From: JACCVL01 sp963695375
GTDB lineage: Bacteria; Actinomycetota; Actinomycetes; Propionibacteriales; Nocardioidaceae
Assembly: GCA_963695375.1 (NCBI GenBank)
Contig: OY968767.1
Coordinates: 434,001-498,000, forward strand
Direction of reading: 5' to 3'
DNA: 64,000 nucleotides
The position numbers and the translations under genes are program-made. Positions 18,078-26,831 of this stretch are shown in pieces (the first letter of the stretch is position 1; every line of letters starts with the position of its first letter). The notes beneath the pieces were generated by a model. It searched no databases. It was not told the DNA's origin and saw only the letters and a program-made list of their open reading frames with translations.

Positions 18078-19001
18078 TCACACCACCCGGGCGCCGGGGA
18101 CCGGGCCGTGCGCGGTCCAGAGCCGCGCCCCCGCCAGCAACCGCCGGGCGACCGGGCCGACGGCGGCGCCGAGCGCGTCGGCGTGCGCGTCGTCCGCGGC
18201 GAGCAGCAGGACCGTCGGTCCGGACCCGGAGACCAGCCCGGCCAGCGCCCCGGCCGCCCGGCCGGCCGCGAGCACGTCGGCCAGCGCCGGGCGCAACTGC
18301 ACGACGGCCGGTTGCAGGTCGTTGTGCAGCAGCGCCCCGAGGCCGGCGCCGCCGCGCTCGACCGCCCGCAGCAGCTCGGGCCGCACCTCGGGCGGCGGCG
18401 GCTCGCCGCCGGTGTGCAGCCGGTCGTGCCAGGCGTAGACCGCCGGCGTCGACAGTCCGTCGGTGGAGCAGACCAGCAGCCAGGTGGTCGTGGCCGCGGT
18501 CGTGAGGGGGCGGACACGGTCACCCCGTCCGGTGCCCAGCGCCGTCCCCCCGACGAGGGCGAACGGGACGTCGCTGCCGAGACGCGCAGCACAGTCGTGC
18601 AGCAGGTCCGGGACGGCCTCCGCCCGCCACAGCTCGGCGCAGGCGACCAGCGCCGCAGCCGCGTCGGCGGAACCGCCGGCCAGCCCGGCGGCCACCGGGA
18701 TCGACTTCCGCACCTCCAGGTGAACGCCGGCGTCCCGCCCGGTACGGGTGCGGAGCAGCGCCGCAGCCCGTACCGCCAGGTGGCTGGCATCGTCCGCGAC
18801 GCCGGGGATCAGCGACCCGTCGGGCGCGCGGGTCCGCACGGTGATGGCACCGTCGCTGCGCGGCTCGGCCCGCACCTCGTCGTACACGTCCACCGCCTGG
18901 TAGACCGTGGCCAGGTCGTGGAAGCCGTCCGCGCGGCGCGACCCCACCGACAGCGCGAGGTTGACCTTCGCCGGCGCCTGGGCCCGCACCGGCGCGATCA
19001 C
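18078..19001 (-). CDS. ispE: 4-diphosphocytidyl-2-C-methyl-D-erythritol kinase
   Basis: About 307 aa GHMP kinase. It starts with APAKVNLALSVGSRRADGFHDL and carries the ATP-binding loop PVAAGLAGGSADAAAAL and a C-terminal GSGPTVLLL motif. It phosphorylates CDP-methylerythritol in the non-mevalonate isoprenoid pathway, feeding undecaprenyl/decaprenyl and quinone synthesis. GTG 19001 overlaps the ksgA stop as GTGA. The ksgA-ispE-ABC-F order is common in actinomycetes. Confidence 0.96.
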   Translation of the reverse strand: MIAPVRAQAPAKVNLALSVGSRRADGFHDLATVYQAVDVYDEVRAEPRSDGAITVRTRAPDGSLIPGVADDASHLAVRAAALLRTRTGRDAGVHLEVRKSIPVAAGLAGGSADAAAALVACAELWRAEAVPDLLHDCAARLGSDVPFALVGGTALGTGRGDRVRPLTTAATTTWLLVCSTDGLSTPAVYAWHDRLHTGGEPPPPEVRPELLRAVERGGAGLGALLHNDLQPAVVQLRPALADVLAAGRAAGALAGLVSGSGPTVLLLAADDAHADALGAAVGPVARRLLAGARLWTAHGPVPGARVV

Positions 19002-19894
19002 CCGGTCACCACCGAGAGCTGCTCGGCGACCCGGGCGAAGGCGGTGACGTCCAGGCTCTCGCCGCGGCTGCCGGCCGGTACGCCGGCCCGGCGCAATGCT
19101 GCCTCGGCGGCCGACGGCGACCCGGCGATGCCGGCGAGCGCCGCCCGCAGGGTCTTGCGACGCTGGGCGAACGCAGCATCGACCACGGCGAAGACCTCCG
19201 CCCGGGTGGCCGTCGTCCGCGGCGGCTCGGCTCGGCGCCACCGGACCAGCCCGGAGTCGACGTTGGGCGCCGGCCAGAACACGGTCCGGGCGACCCTCCC
19301 GGCCGAGGTCACCGGACCGTGCCAGGCAGCCTTCACGCTGGGGATCCCGTAGGTCCGCGACCCGGGCGGGGCGGCCAGCCGGTCGGCGACCTCCGCCTGC
19401 ACCATCACCAGCCCGTGCCGCAGGCTCGGGAGCATCGCCCACAGTCGCAGCAGCACCGGGACGGCGACGTTGTACGGCAGGTTGGCGACGACCGCGGTCG
19501 GCGCCGGTCCGGGCAACGCCTCGACCCGCAGCGCGTCGGCGCGCAGCACGGTGAGCCGATCGGTCAGCCCGGGAGCCCGCTCGGCCACCGTCTCCGGCAG
19601 CGCCCGGGCGAGCGCCTGGTCGACCTCGACGGCGAGCACCCGGCCGGACCCACCGAGGCGGGACAGCTCACCGAGCAGCGCCAGGGTCAGCGAGCCGAGC
19701 CCCGGTCCGATCTCCACCACGATGTCGTCGGCGTCGAGTTCGGCTAGCCGGGCGATGCGCCGCACCGAGTTCGGGTCGACGACGAAGTTCTGCCCGCGCT
19801 GCTTCGTCGGGCGCACGCCCAACCGGTCGGCCAGCCGACGGACCTCGACCGGGCCCAGCAACCGCGGCTCGGTCGCATCGGCAGCACTGACCAC
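18998..19894 (-). CDS. rsmA: 16S rRNA dimethyladenosine transferase
   Basis: 298 aa KsgA. It has GQNFVVDPNSVRRIA, the SAM loop VVEIGPGLGSLTLALL, the catalytic NLPYN motif in VVANLPYNVAVPVL and the C-terminal AFAQRRKTLRAAL block. It dimethylates the two adjacent adenines of helix 45 of 16S rRNA during 30S maturation. The start is GTG 19894; the 24 bp between it and the rpfB terminator leave little room for a promoter, which may overlap the hairpin. It is the first gene of ksgA-ispE-ABC-F. Confidence 0.96.
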   Translation of the reverse strand: MVSAADATEPRLLGPVEVRRLADRLGVRPTKQRGQNFVVDPNSVRRIARLAELDADDIVVEIGPGLGSLTLALLGELSRLGGSGRVLAVEVDQALARALPETVAERAPGLTDRLTVLRADALRVEALPGPAPTAVVANLPYNVAVPVLLRLWAMLPSLRHGLVMVQAEVADRLAAPPGSRTYGIPSVKAAWHGPVTSAGRVARTVFWPAPNVDSGLVRWRRAEPPRTTATRAEVFAVVDAAFAQRRKTLRAALAGIAGSPSAAEAALRRAGVPAGSRGESLDVTAFARVAEQLSVVTG

Positions 19895-19917
19895 GCAGCG
19901 AGGCTGTCACAACGCAC

Positions 19918-19948
19918 GGAGCCCGACACCGCAAGGGTGTCGGGCTCC
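19918..19948 (-). terminator. Hairpin terminator after rpfB
   Basis: Perfect 13-bp stem: GGAGCCCGACACC (19918-19930), loop GCAAG, GGTGTCGGGCTCC (19936-19948). It lies 49 bp past the rpfB stop and just before ksgA, so it isolates the two genes. Confidence 0.85.
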
Positions 19949-19996
19949 GTCGTGGCCGCGATCGGGACGCGGCTCAGGGTGTGGCGAGCGGCCTGG

Positions 19997-21127
19997 TCAG
20001 TACAGGCCGAGCTCGGCGGAGCACGCCGGCCAGGCGCCCCAGCCCTGACCCGCCTGGACCCGCTCCGCGACGGCGATCTGCGCCTCGCGGCTGGCCTCGT
20101 TCGGCATCCCGGTGCCGCCGTAGGCCTGCCAGGTGGACAGCGTGAACTGCAGCCCACCGTAGTAGCCGTTGCCGGTGTTGATCGCCCAGTTGCCACCGGA
20201 CTCGCACTGCGCGAGCTGATCCCAGACGGTGCCGCCGGAGGCATAGTTCGTCGTCGGCTCGGGCTCGGGCTCCGGCTCGGGCTCCGGCGCCGGCCGGGTC
20301 GCCGTGCCCTGCACGATGACGGCCGACACGGGCTCGACGACCATGGTGCGGTCGAGGACCTTGGTGCTGCGCACCTCGCCGTTGGCCAGGACCTGGCGGA
20401 CCTTGACCCGCTGCCGGCCGTCCTCGCCGCTGCGGACCGTCTTCTCCTGGCCCTTGTACATGTCGTCGGAGTAGCGCACCTGGGTCTCGTAGTCGACCGC
20501 CTCGGTCAGCGAGCGGACCCGCTGGTCGATGGTGGTGAGCACGATCCGCATGCCGTCGGACAGCTCGCGGCCGGCCAGCGGCTTGAGCTCGTCGTTCTTG
20601 TCCGCCTCGAGCTTGAGCTCGGCGAGCACGTCGGAGACGGTCAGGCTGGTGGTCGTGACCCGGTCCTTGCCGTCGGCGCTGACGACGGTGACCTTCTTGG
20701 GGGTCGACACGGTCAGCTCCAGTCCGTCGCGGCCGATGTAGCTGCTCCGGCTGGCGGAAAGCTCCGCACCGGAGAACCGCTGCCCGACCTGTGACAGCGC
20801 GTCACCGACGCTGGTGGCGGTGACCCAGTACTTCGACTGGTCGCCGTCGACGGTGAGCTCCAGCGGCCGGGCGTACCGCACGGCGATCCTGGCGCCGTCG
20901 TCGATCGACTCGCTCGGACCCGGCAGGACCACGTCCCGCTCGGCCAGGTCGATGCCCTCGGATTCGAGGACGTCGTCCACGTTGTCCCCGAAGGTGCGGA
21001 CCTCGGTCTCCTTGCCGTCGATCGACAAGGTGACGGTCTTGCTCATGCTGGCGTAGGCGACGGTGCCACCGACCAAGGCGAGCACGACCGCCAGGTTGGC
21101 GGCGATGATCAAGATTCTCTTACGCAC
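19997..21127 (-). CDS. rpfB: Resuscitation-promoting factor RpfB-type
   Basis: About 376 aa, secreted or membrane-tethered. A basic start and one hydrophobic helix (VRKRILIIAANLAVVLALVG) are followed by three DUF348 repeats (about 30-190, each with a VTVSxDGK-like strand), a G5 domain (about 195-270, with KTVRSGEDGRQRVKVRQV), a Glu-Pro repeat linker, and the C-terminal lysozyme-like Rpf domain (WDQLAQCESGGNWAINTGNGYYGGLQF, in pieces) with the catalytic Glu in CESGG. It cleaves peptidoglycan and revives dormant cells. GTG 21127 is chosen for the GGAG box four bases upstream and a correctly placed signal. Confidence 0.96.
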   Translation of the reverse strand: MRKRILIIAANLAVVLALVGGTVAYASMSKTVTLSIDGKETEVRTFGDNVDDVLESEGIDLAERDVVLPGPSESIDDGARIAVRYARPLELTVDGDQSKYWVTATSVGDALSQVGQRFSGAELSASRSSYIGRDGLELTVSTPKKVTVVSADGKDRVTTTSLTVSDVLAELKLEADKNDELKPLAGRELSDGMRIVLTTIDQRVRSLTEAVDYETQVRYSDDMYKGQEKTVRSGEDGRQRVKVRQVLANGEVRSTKVLDRTMVVEPVSAVIVQGTATRPAPEPEPEPEPEPTTNYASGGTVWDQLAQCESGGNWAINTGNGYYGGLQFTLSTWQAYGGTGMPNEASREAQIAVAERVQAGQGWGAWPACSAELGLY

Positions 21128-21414
21128 GGTGCTCCAGTGGATCGAGTTCTCCGGGCACGGACTCCGGGCAGCCCTCGTCCCGGTTGACCGGGGCGTGGAA
21201 CGCGGCATCGGTGATTGACATCCGATGCCGCTGCGGACTGCGCCAGAGGTTCTCCGACCCCGGCGGACCAGTTAGCGACGATAACGACGAGGTCACGGTC
21301 GACCAAATCCACATGCCCGAAGTTGGCGGGGATCACACCTCGGCGGTCGAGGTTGTGACCCCTGTGACGAAAGGTGTGGTCGTGACTACTGAGAGTGCTT
21401 GGCGTTGCGCAGCG
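21128..21414 (-). promoter_or_regulatory. rpfB leader with strong hairpin
   Basis: A 287-bp gap between tatD and rpfB without a credible gene. On the transcribed strand it contains a 10-bp perfect hairpin GCGGCATCGG (complement of 21222-21231) with a 10-nt loop pairing to CCGATGCCGC (21202-21211), 75 bases before the rpfB start. Some actinobacterial rpf genes carry c-di-AMP (ydaO) riboswitches; I could not match the ydaO core here, so it is listed only as a structured leader. Confidence 0.45.
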
Positions 21415-22326
21415 TCACCACGCGCCGCCGTACGCCTCGTCGGTGGTGGCGTCGATGGCGCGGCAGAGCCGGTCCACCTCGACGTCGAGCACCTCGGCGA
21501 TCAGCCGGACGGTCAGCGGCACCAGGTAGGACGCGTTCGGCCGGCCCCGGTACGGGACCGGGGTGAGGTACGGCGCGTCGGTCTCCACCAGCAACCGATC
21601 CAGCGGGGTCACCCGCAGCGCGTCCCGCAGCGCACCGGCGTTGGCGAAAGTCACGGTGCCGGCGAAGCTGAGCCGGCATCCACGGTCCAGGCACTCGCGG
21701 GCGAAGTCGGCGTCGCCGGAGAAGCAGTGCATGACGGTCCGAGCTGGCACTCCCTCGTCGTCCAGCACCCGCAGCACGTCGTCGTGCGCGGCCCGGTCGT
21801 GGACGACCAGGGTCTTGTCCAGCCGGTGGGCGAGCCGGATGTGCGCGCGGAACGACTCCTCCTGTGCCGCCCGCCCCTCCTCACCCGTCCGGAAGTGGTC
21901 CAGACCGGTCTCGCCCACAGCACGCACCCGCGCCGAGGAGCGCGCCAACCGCTCGATCTCGGCCAGCGCGTCGGGCAGCACGCCCGCGGCCGCCAACCGC
22001 GGCGCCTCGTTGGGATGCAGCGCCACCCCGGCGACGATCGCGTCGAACCGGTCCGCGGTCTCCACCGCCCACCGGGCGCCCGGCAGGTCGCAGCCGATCT
22101 GGACGATCCGGGGCACCCCCACCTCCCGGGAGGCCGCCAACGCACGGTCCACCGACAGCCAGCCGCCGTCCTGCTCGTCACCGTCGGCGATGTCGAGATG
22201 GCAGTGGTTGTCGACCACCGGGGACGGCAGCGGCTCCGGCGCGGGAGGGCGGGAGCGGTCCCGGCGCTTGCCGCTGGCCTCGTCGGTGGCCGCCCGAGAG
22301 CGGGTGGGGCCCGGGCCGCCGGTCAC
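21415..22326 (-). CDS. tatD: TatD-family metal-dependent DNase
   Basis: About 303 aa. After a Pro/Arg-rich 30-residue lead comes the TIM-barrel amidohydrolase signature PVVDNHCHLDIAD, then GVALHPNEA, GETGLDHF, VVHDRAAHDD, MHCFSGDADF and LLVETDAPYLTPVPYRGRPN, all TatD landmarks. It is a 3'-5' exonuclease acting in DNA/RNA repair and turnover. GTG 22326 overlaps the metG stop (GTGA), so metG and tatD are coupled, as in mycobacteria. Confidence 0.95.
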   Translation of the reverse strand: MTGGPGPTRSRAATDEASGKRRDRSRPPAPEPLPSPVVDNHCHLDIADGDEQDGGWLSVDRALAASREVGVPRIVQIGCDLPGARWAVETADRFDAIVAGVALHPNEAPRLAAAGVLPDALAEIERLARSSARVRAVGETGLDHFRTGEEGRAAQEESFRAHIRLAHRLDKTLVVHDRAAHDDVLRVLDDEGVPARTVMHCFSGDADFARECLDRGCRLSFAGTVTFANAGALRDALRVTPLDRLLVETDAPYLTPVPYRGRPNASYLVPLTVRLIAEVLDVEVDRLCRAIDATTDEAYGGAW

Positions 22327-24125
22327 GCCTCGGATCCCGCAGCCGTCTCGAGCCGGGCCAGCTCCTCGTCCACCACCGACGGGTCCAGCTTGGTGAAGAC
22401 CGGGGAGGGGACGTCCAGCCTCGTCCCGACCGCCAGCGGCCGCGACGCCCATGATGCCTGCTCGGAGTAGTCACCGGTGATGACCGGGTAGCCGGCACCG
22501 CCGTCGAGGTCGTCCACCTCGCGGATCTCGGGGCCGGGCGACACCTGGCCGCTGCGTCCGAGCGCGGCATGCACCCGCTGGGCGGAGTGCGGCAGGAACG
22601 GGGCCAGCATCGTGTTGCAGTCGTCCACCACCTGGGCCGCGACGTGCAGGACCGTCTCCATCCTGGCCGGATCGGTGTTCTTGAGCTTCCACGGCGCCTG
22701 CTGCGACAGGTAGACGTTGGCCTCGGTCGCGAGCTTCATCGCCTCGGTCGTCGCCTGCTTCTGCCGATGCCGCTCGATCAGGTCGCCGACCGTGCCGAAG
22801 GCCCGCCGCGAGCTGGCCAGCAGCTCGCGGTCAGCGTCGTGCAGCGCACCGGGGGCGGGGATCTGGCCGACGTTCTTCGCGATCATCGAGACGGTGCGGT
22901 TGACCAGGTTGCCCCACGTGCTCACCAGCTCGTCGTTGTTGCGTCGGACGAACTCCGACCAGGTGAAGTCCGTGTCCTGCGTCTCCGGACCGGCCACGGC
23001 GATGAAGTACCGAAGGGCGTCCGGGTCGTAGCGCTGCAGGAAGTCTCGGACGTAGATGACCACCGACCGGCTGGTCGAGAACTTCCGACCCTCCATGGTG
23101 AGGAACTCGCTGCTCACCACCTCGGTCGGCAGGTTCAGTGTGCCGAGCTCACCCGGCGACCCGCCGCGCGAGCCGCGGCCGTCGTACGCGAGCAGCTCTG
23201 CCGGCCAGATCTGGGCGTGGAAGGTGATGTTGTCCTTGCCCATGAAGTAGTAGGCGCGCGCCTCCGGGTCGTTCCACCATCGCCGCCACGCGTCCGGCTC
23301 GCCGAGCCGCCGGGCCCACTCCACCGAGGCGGAGAGGTAGCCGATCACCGCATCGAACCAGACGTACAGCCGCTTGTTGGGGTTGGACTCCCATCCCTCC
23401 AGCGGCACCGGGATGCCCCAGTCGATGTCCCGGGTCATGGCCCGCGGGCGCACGTCCTCGAGCAGGTTGCGGGAGAACTTGAGCACGTTCGGGCGCCAGT
23501 CGGTGCGGGTCTCCAGCCAGGACCCGAGCGACTCGGTGAGCGCCGGGAGGTCGAGGAAGAAGTGCTCGGTCTCGATGAACTTCGGGGTCTCCCCGTTGAT
23601 CCGACTGACCGGGTTCTTCAGCTCGATCGCGTCGAGCTGGTTGCCGCAGTTGTCGCACTGGTCCCCGCGGGCGCCGTCGTATCCGCAGATCGGGCAGGTG
23701 CCCTCGATGTAGCGGTCCGGCAGGGTGCGCCCGGTGCTCGGCGAGATCGCGCCCATCGTGGTGCGCTCGACCATGTAGCCGTTGCGGTGCACCGTCCGGA
23801 ACATCTCCTGCGCGACGGCGAAGTGGTTCCGTGTCGTCGTCCGGGTGAACAGGTCGTACGACAGCCCGAGGGCGTGCAGGTCCTCGACGATGTAGCGGTT
23901 GTACCGGTCGGCCAGCTCGCGTGGCGACACGCCCTCTCGCTCGGCCTGGACGAGGATCGGCGTCCCGTGCTCGTCGGTCCCAGACACCATCAGCACGTCG
24001 TGGCCGGCCATCCGCATGTACCGGCTGAACACGTCCGAGGGCACTCCGAACCCGGACACGTGTCCGATGTGCCGAGGACCGTTCGCGTACGGCCAGGCGA
24101 CCGCGGACAGGACGGGACTGCTCAC
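22323..24125 (-). CDS. metG: Methionyl-tRNA synthetase
   Basis: 600 aa class I synthetase. The HIGH motif is PRHIGHVSG, the KMSKS motif appears as KFSTSRS, and the zinc knuckle is CPICGY...CDNCG. It charges tRNA-Met for initiation and elongation. The C-terminal dimerisation extension found in E. coli is missing, as in other actinomycetes. GTG 24125 lies eight bases after a TAGGAT hexamer on the minus strand, pointing to a leaderless transcript. Confidence 0.97.
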   Translation of the reverse strand: MSSPVLSAVAWPYANGPRHIGHVSGFGVPSDVFSRYMRMAGHDVLMVSGTDEHGTPILVQAEREGVSPRELADRYNRYIVEDLHALGLSYDLFTRTTTRNHFAVAQEMFRTVHRNGYMVERTTMGAISPSTGRTLPDRYIEGTCPICGYDGARGDQCDNCGNQLDAIELKNPVSRINGETPKFIETEHFFLDLPALTESLGSWLETRTDWRPNVLKFSRNLLEDVRPRAMTRDIDWGIPVPLEGWESNPNKRLYVWFDAVIGYLSASVEWARRLGEPDAWRRWWNDPEARAYYFMGKDNITFHAQIWPAELLAYDGRGSRGGSPGELGTLNLPTEVVSSEFLTMEGRKFSTSRSVVIYVRDFLQRYDPDALRYFIAVAGPETQDTDFTWSEFVRRNNDELVSTWGNLVNRTVSMIAKNVGQIPAPGALHDADRELLASSRRAFGTVGDLIERHRQKQATTEAMKLATEANVYLSQQAPWKLKNTDPARMETVLHVAAQVVDDCNTMLAPFLPHSAQRVHAALGRSGQVSPGPEIREVDDLDGGAGYPVITGDYSEQASWASRPLAVGTRLDVPSPVFTKLDPSVVDEELARLETAAGSEA

Positions 24126-24133
24126 GAGCGTCG

Positions 24134-24139
24134 ATCCTA
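24134..24139 (-). promoter_or_regulatory. -10 element of metG (leaderless-type)
   Basis: TAGGAT on the minus strand, eight bases before the metG GTG at 24125. Confidence 0.5.
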
Positions 24140-24194
24140 GATGCGCCCGGAGCCGCGGCCCCGCCGGGACGGGTTCGCACCGGTGGGCATCCGG

Positions 24195-25043
24195 TCAGTG
24201 CTCGCGGTGCACCGCGTCATAGACGTCTCGACGGCGCGCGCCCACCCGGCCGGCCACCTCGGCGATCGCGTCCCGCCTGGACCGGCCGGCGACCTCGAGC
24301 TCGGCCACGGCCGCCACCAGGTCGGCCGGCTCGGGTGGGGCCGGTTCCGGCGCCCCCGCGACGACCAGCGTCACCTCGCCCCGGACGCCGTCGCCGGCCC
24401 ACGCCGCCAGCTCGGCCAGCGAGCCACGCCGCACCTCCTCGTGGGTCTTGGTGAGCTCGCGGCAGACGGCCGCCGGGCGGTCCGGGCCGAACACCCGCGC
24501 CATCGTCGCCAGGGTCACGGCGGTGCGGTGCGGGGCCTCGAAGCACACCATCGTCCGGCGCTCGTCGGCCAGCTCGCCCAGCCTCCTGGCGCGCTCGCCG
24601 GCCTTGCGGGGCAGGAAGCCCTCGAAGCAGAACCGGTCGACCGGCAGGCCGGAGACCGCCAACGCGGTCAGCACCGCCGACGGCCCGGGCACCGCGGTCA
24701 CCCGGACGCCGGCCTGCACCGCCGCGGCCACCAGTCGATAGCCGGGGTCGGAGACGCTCGGCATCCCCGCGTCGGTGACCAGCAGCACCCGGCGGCCGGC
24801 CAGCAGGTCCTCGACCAGCTGGGGGGTCCGCCCGGCCTCGTTGCCCTCGAAGTACGACACCACCCGGCCGGCGGGCTGCACGCCGAGCGCGTCGGTCAGC
24901 CGCCGCAGCCGCCGGGTGTCCTCGGCCGCCACCACGTCCGCGCCGGCGAGCTCGGCGGCCAGCCGCCCGGAGGCGTCGGCCGGCTGCCCGATCGGGGTGC
25001 CGGCGACCACCAGCACGCCCGCGGTCCCGTCCACGGGCGTCAT
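24195..25043 (-). CDS. rsmI: 16S rRNA 2'-O-ribose methyltransferase RsmI
   Basis: 282 aa of the tetrapyrrole/SPOUT-like RsmI family. Motifs VVAGTPIGQPADAS, AEDTRRLRRL, VTDAGMPSVSDPGYRLV, VPGPSAVLTALAVSGLP and FEAPHRT are all present. It 2'-O-methylates C1402 of 16S rRNA. ATG 25043 is only 25 bp from the divergent GTG of pmt, so the two promoters overlap. The rsmI-pmt neighbourhood is conserved in actinomycetes. Confidence 0.96.
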   Translation of the reverse strand: MTPVDGTAGVLVVAGTPIGQPADASGRLAAELAGADVVAAEDTRRLRRLTDALGVQPAGRVVSYFEGNEAGRTPQLVEDLLAGRRVLLVTDAGMPSVSDPGYRLVAAAVQAGVRVTAVPGPSAVLTALAVSGLPVDRFCFEGFLPRKAGERARRLGELADERRTMVCFEAPHRTAVTLATMARVFGPDRPAAVCRELTKTHEEVRRGSLAELAAWAGDGVRGEVTLVVAGAPEPAPPEPADLVAAVAELEVAGRSRRDAIAEVAGRVGARRRDVYDAVHREH

Positions 25044-25056
25044 CCTCGCGCAGACC

Positions 25057-25062
25057 TACGAT
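25057..25062 (+). promoter_or_regulatory. -10 element of pmt (leaderless-type)
   Basis: TACGAT six bases before GTG 25069; leaves no room for a ribosome-binding site, so translation probably starts on a leaderless mRNA. Confidence 0.55.
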
Positions 25063-25068
25063 GCGCGG

Positions 25069-26754
25069 GTGACGGCGACCCGGGAGCGCACGGTGTCGGC
25101 GGGCCGGTCGCGGTCGCTCGGGAGAACCCCGGGAGGCTCGCCGCTGCCCCGACTGCGGGAGCGGTTCACCCCGCTGGTCGCCGGCTCGCCCCGGCTCACC
25201 GGGTGGGCCGCGCCGCTCGCGGTCAGCGCGTTCGCCCTGCTGCTGCGACTGTGGGGGCTCGGGACGCCGGAGGAGATCACCTTCGACGAGACCTACTACG
25301 CCAAGGACGCCTACTCCCTCGAGCAGTTCGGCTACGTCCGGCAGTACGTCGACAAGGCCGACGACCGGATCAATGCCGGCGACCTGAGCGACCTCTACGC
25401 GGACGGTCCGGCCCAGATCGTGCACCCGGAGGTCGGCAAGTGGATGCTCGCGGTCGGCATCCGGCTGTTCGGGATGGACCCGTTCGGCTGGCGGTTCGGG
25501 GCCGCCGTGACCGGTGCGCTCACCGTGCTGGTGCTCTGCCGGCTGGTGCGCCGGCTCTCGGGCTCGACTCTCGTCGGGTGCCTGGCGGGGTTGCTGCTCG
25601 CCCTCGACGGACTGCACCTGGTGATGTCACGAACCGCACTGCTCGATGGCTTCCTCGCCTTCTGGCTGGTCTGCGCCGTGGCCTGTCTGGTCGCCGACCG
25701 CGACTGGGGCCGGGTCCGGCTGCTGCGGCTGCACGAACGAGCCGGCGGTCTCCCGGGCATACCGGTCGACGGCTTCGGGCCGGTGCGCGGGCTGCTGCTG
25801 CGCCCGTGGCGGCTCGGCGCCGGAGTCTGCTTCGGGCTGGCCTGCGGCAGCAAGTGGAACGGCGTGGTGGTGCTGGCCGCGTTCGGCCTGCTCACCTGGG
25901 CGTGGGACGCGGGGGCCCGCCGGGCGCTCGGTGTCTCGGTCGCGTGGGCCCGCTCCGCGCTGGCCGACGCGGTGCCCGCTGCCTTCTCGCTCGTCGGGGT
26001 CGCGTTCGTGGTGTACCTGGCCAGCTGGACCGGTTGGCTGGTGCACCACGACGTCATGCAGGACGCCTACGCCGAGCCCTACTCGTGGGGTGCCTACACC
26101 GAGAGCGAGCCCAGCTCGGTTCTCGGGGAGACCGGTCAGGCGTTGCACGACCTGTGGAACTACCACGAGCAGGTCTGGCGGTTCCACACCGTCGACGTCG
26201 TCCGCACCACCGCCGACGACCCGCATCCGTACGAGTCCCACCCGCGCGGCTGGCTGCTCATGAACCGGCCGGTCGGCATCGACCTGCGCGGTGACGTGCC
26301 GCCGGGACAGGACGGCTGTCCGGCACCGGAGGGGTCCACCTGCCTGCGCCAGGTGCTGGCGCTGGGCAACCCGGTGCTGTGGTGGGCCGGCGCGGCGGCG
26401 CTGGTGGTGGCGGTCTGGCGTTGGGTGGCGCGCCGGGACTGGCGGTTCGGTGTCCCCGTCGTGGGGGTGGCGGCGACGTGGCTGCCCTGGTTCCGCTACG
26501 ACGACCGGTCGATCTTCTCCTTCTACGCGGTGGCGATCGTCCCGTTCACCTGCATCGCGCTGGCGCTGGTGCTCGGCCAGGTCCTGGGGCGCGCGGACGC
26601 GCCTCGTCGGCGGCGGCTGGTCGGATCGGCCGTGGTGGGCGTGGTGCTGCTGGCGGTGATCGCGTCGACGGCGTTCTTCTGGCCGATCTGGACCGACCAG
26701 CTGATCACACACGCGGAGTGGGAGGAACGGATGTGGCTCGACCGCTGGATCTGA
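25069..26754 (+). CDS. pmt: Polyprenyl-phosphate-mannose protein O-mannosyltransferase
   Basis: 561 aa GT39 enzyme. About eleven hydrophobic segments; the first lumenal loop carries the catalytic acidic pair (ITFDETYYAKDAY, with the DE motif) and the VHPEVGKW motif, later SKWNG, and a C-terminal FYAVAIVPF segment. It transfers mannose from polyprenyl phosphate to Ser/Thr of secreted proteins during Sec export. GTG 25069 is used; the reading frame is open far upstream but that part is antisense to rsmI. The next gene is convergent, across a GC-rich tandem repeat. Confidence 0.94.
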   Translation: MTATRERTVSAGRSRSLGRTPGGSPLPRLRERFTPLVAGSPRLTGWAAPLAVSAFALLLRLWGLGTPEEITFDETYYAKDAYSLEQFGYVRQYVDKADDRINAGDLSDLYADGPAQIVHPEVGKWMLAVGIRLFGMDPFGWRFGAAVTGALTVLVLCRLVRRLSGSTLVGCLAGLLLALDGLHLVMSRTALLDGFLAFWLVCAVACLVADRDWGRVRLLRLHERAGGLPGIPVDGFGPVRGLLLRPWRLGAGVCFGLACGSKWNGVVVLAAFGLLTWAWDAGARRALGVSVAWARSALADAVPAAFSLVGVAFVVYLASWTGWLVHHDVMQDAYAEPYSWGAYTESEPSSVLGETGQALHDLWNYHEQVWRFHTVDVVRTTADDPHPYESHPRGWLLMNRPVGIDLRGDVPPGQDGCPAPEGSTCLRQVLALGNPVLWWAGAAALVVAVWRWVARRDWRFGVPVVGVAATWLPWFRYDDRSIFSFYAVAIVPFTCIALALVLGQVLGRADAPRRRRLVGSAVVGVVLLAVIASTAFFWPIWTDQLITHAEWEERMWLDRWI

Positions 26755-26762
26755 GCGGCCAC

Positions 26763-26831
26763 GCCCGCCGGCGGGCGGGCGGGCGGCTGGCGGGCGGCCG
26801 GCGGGCGGCCGGCGGGCGGCCGGCGGGCCGG
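26763..26831. repeat. 11-bp GC-rich tandem repeat between convergent genes
   Basis: A run containing only one T (26788) besides G and C, with unit CGGGCGGCCGG repeated at 26780-26790 (one change), 26791-26801, 26802-26812 and 26813-26823, then a partial copy, preceded by GGCGGGCGGGCGG. It fills the 77 bp between the stops of pmt and the convergent coiled-coil gene and can fold into strong stems (GGCC cores), so it may stop transcription from both sides. Confidence 0.8.

Noticed and set aside
21128..21414. c-di-AMP (ydaO) riboswitch before rpfB
   Set aside because: Known for some rpf genes, but I could not find the conserved core in this leader; only a generic hairpin is visible.
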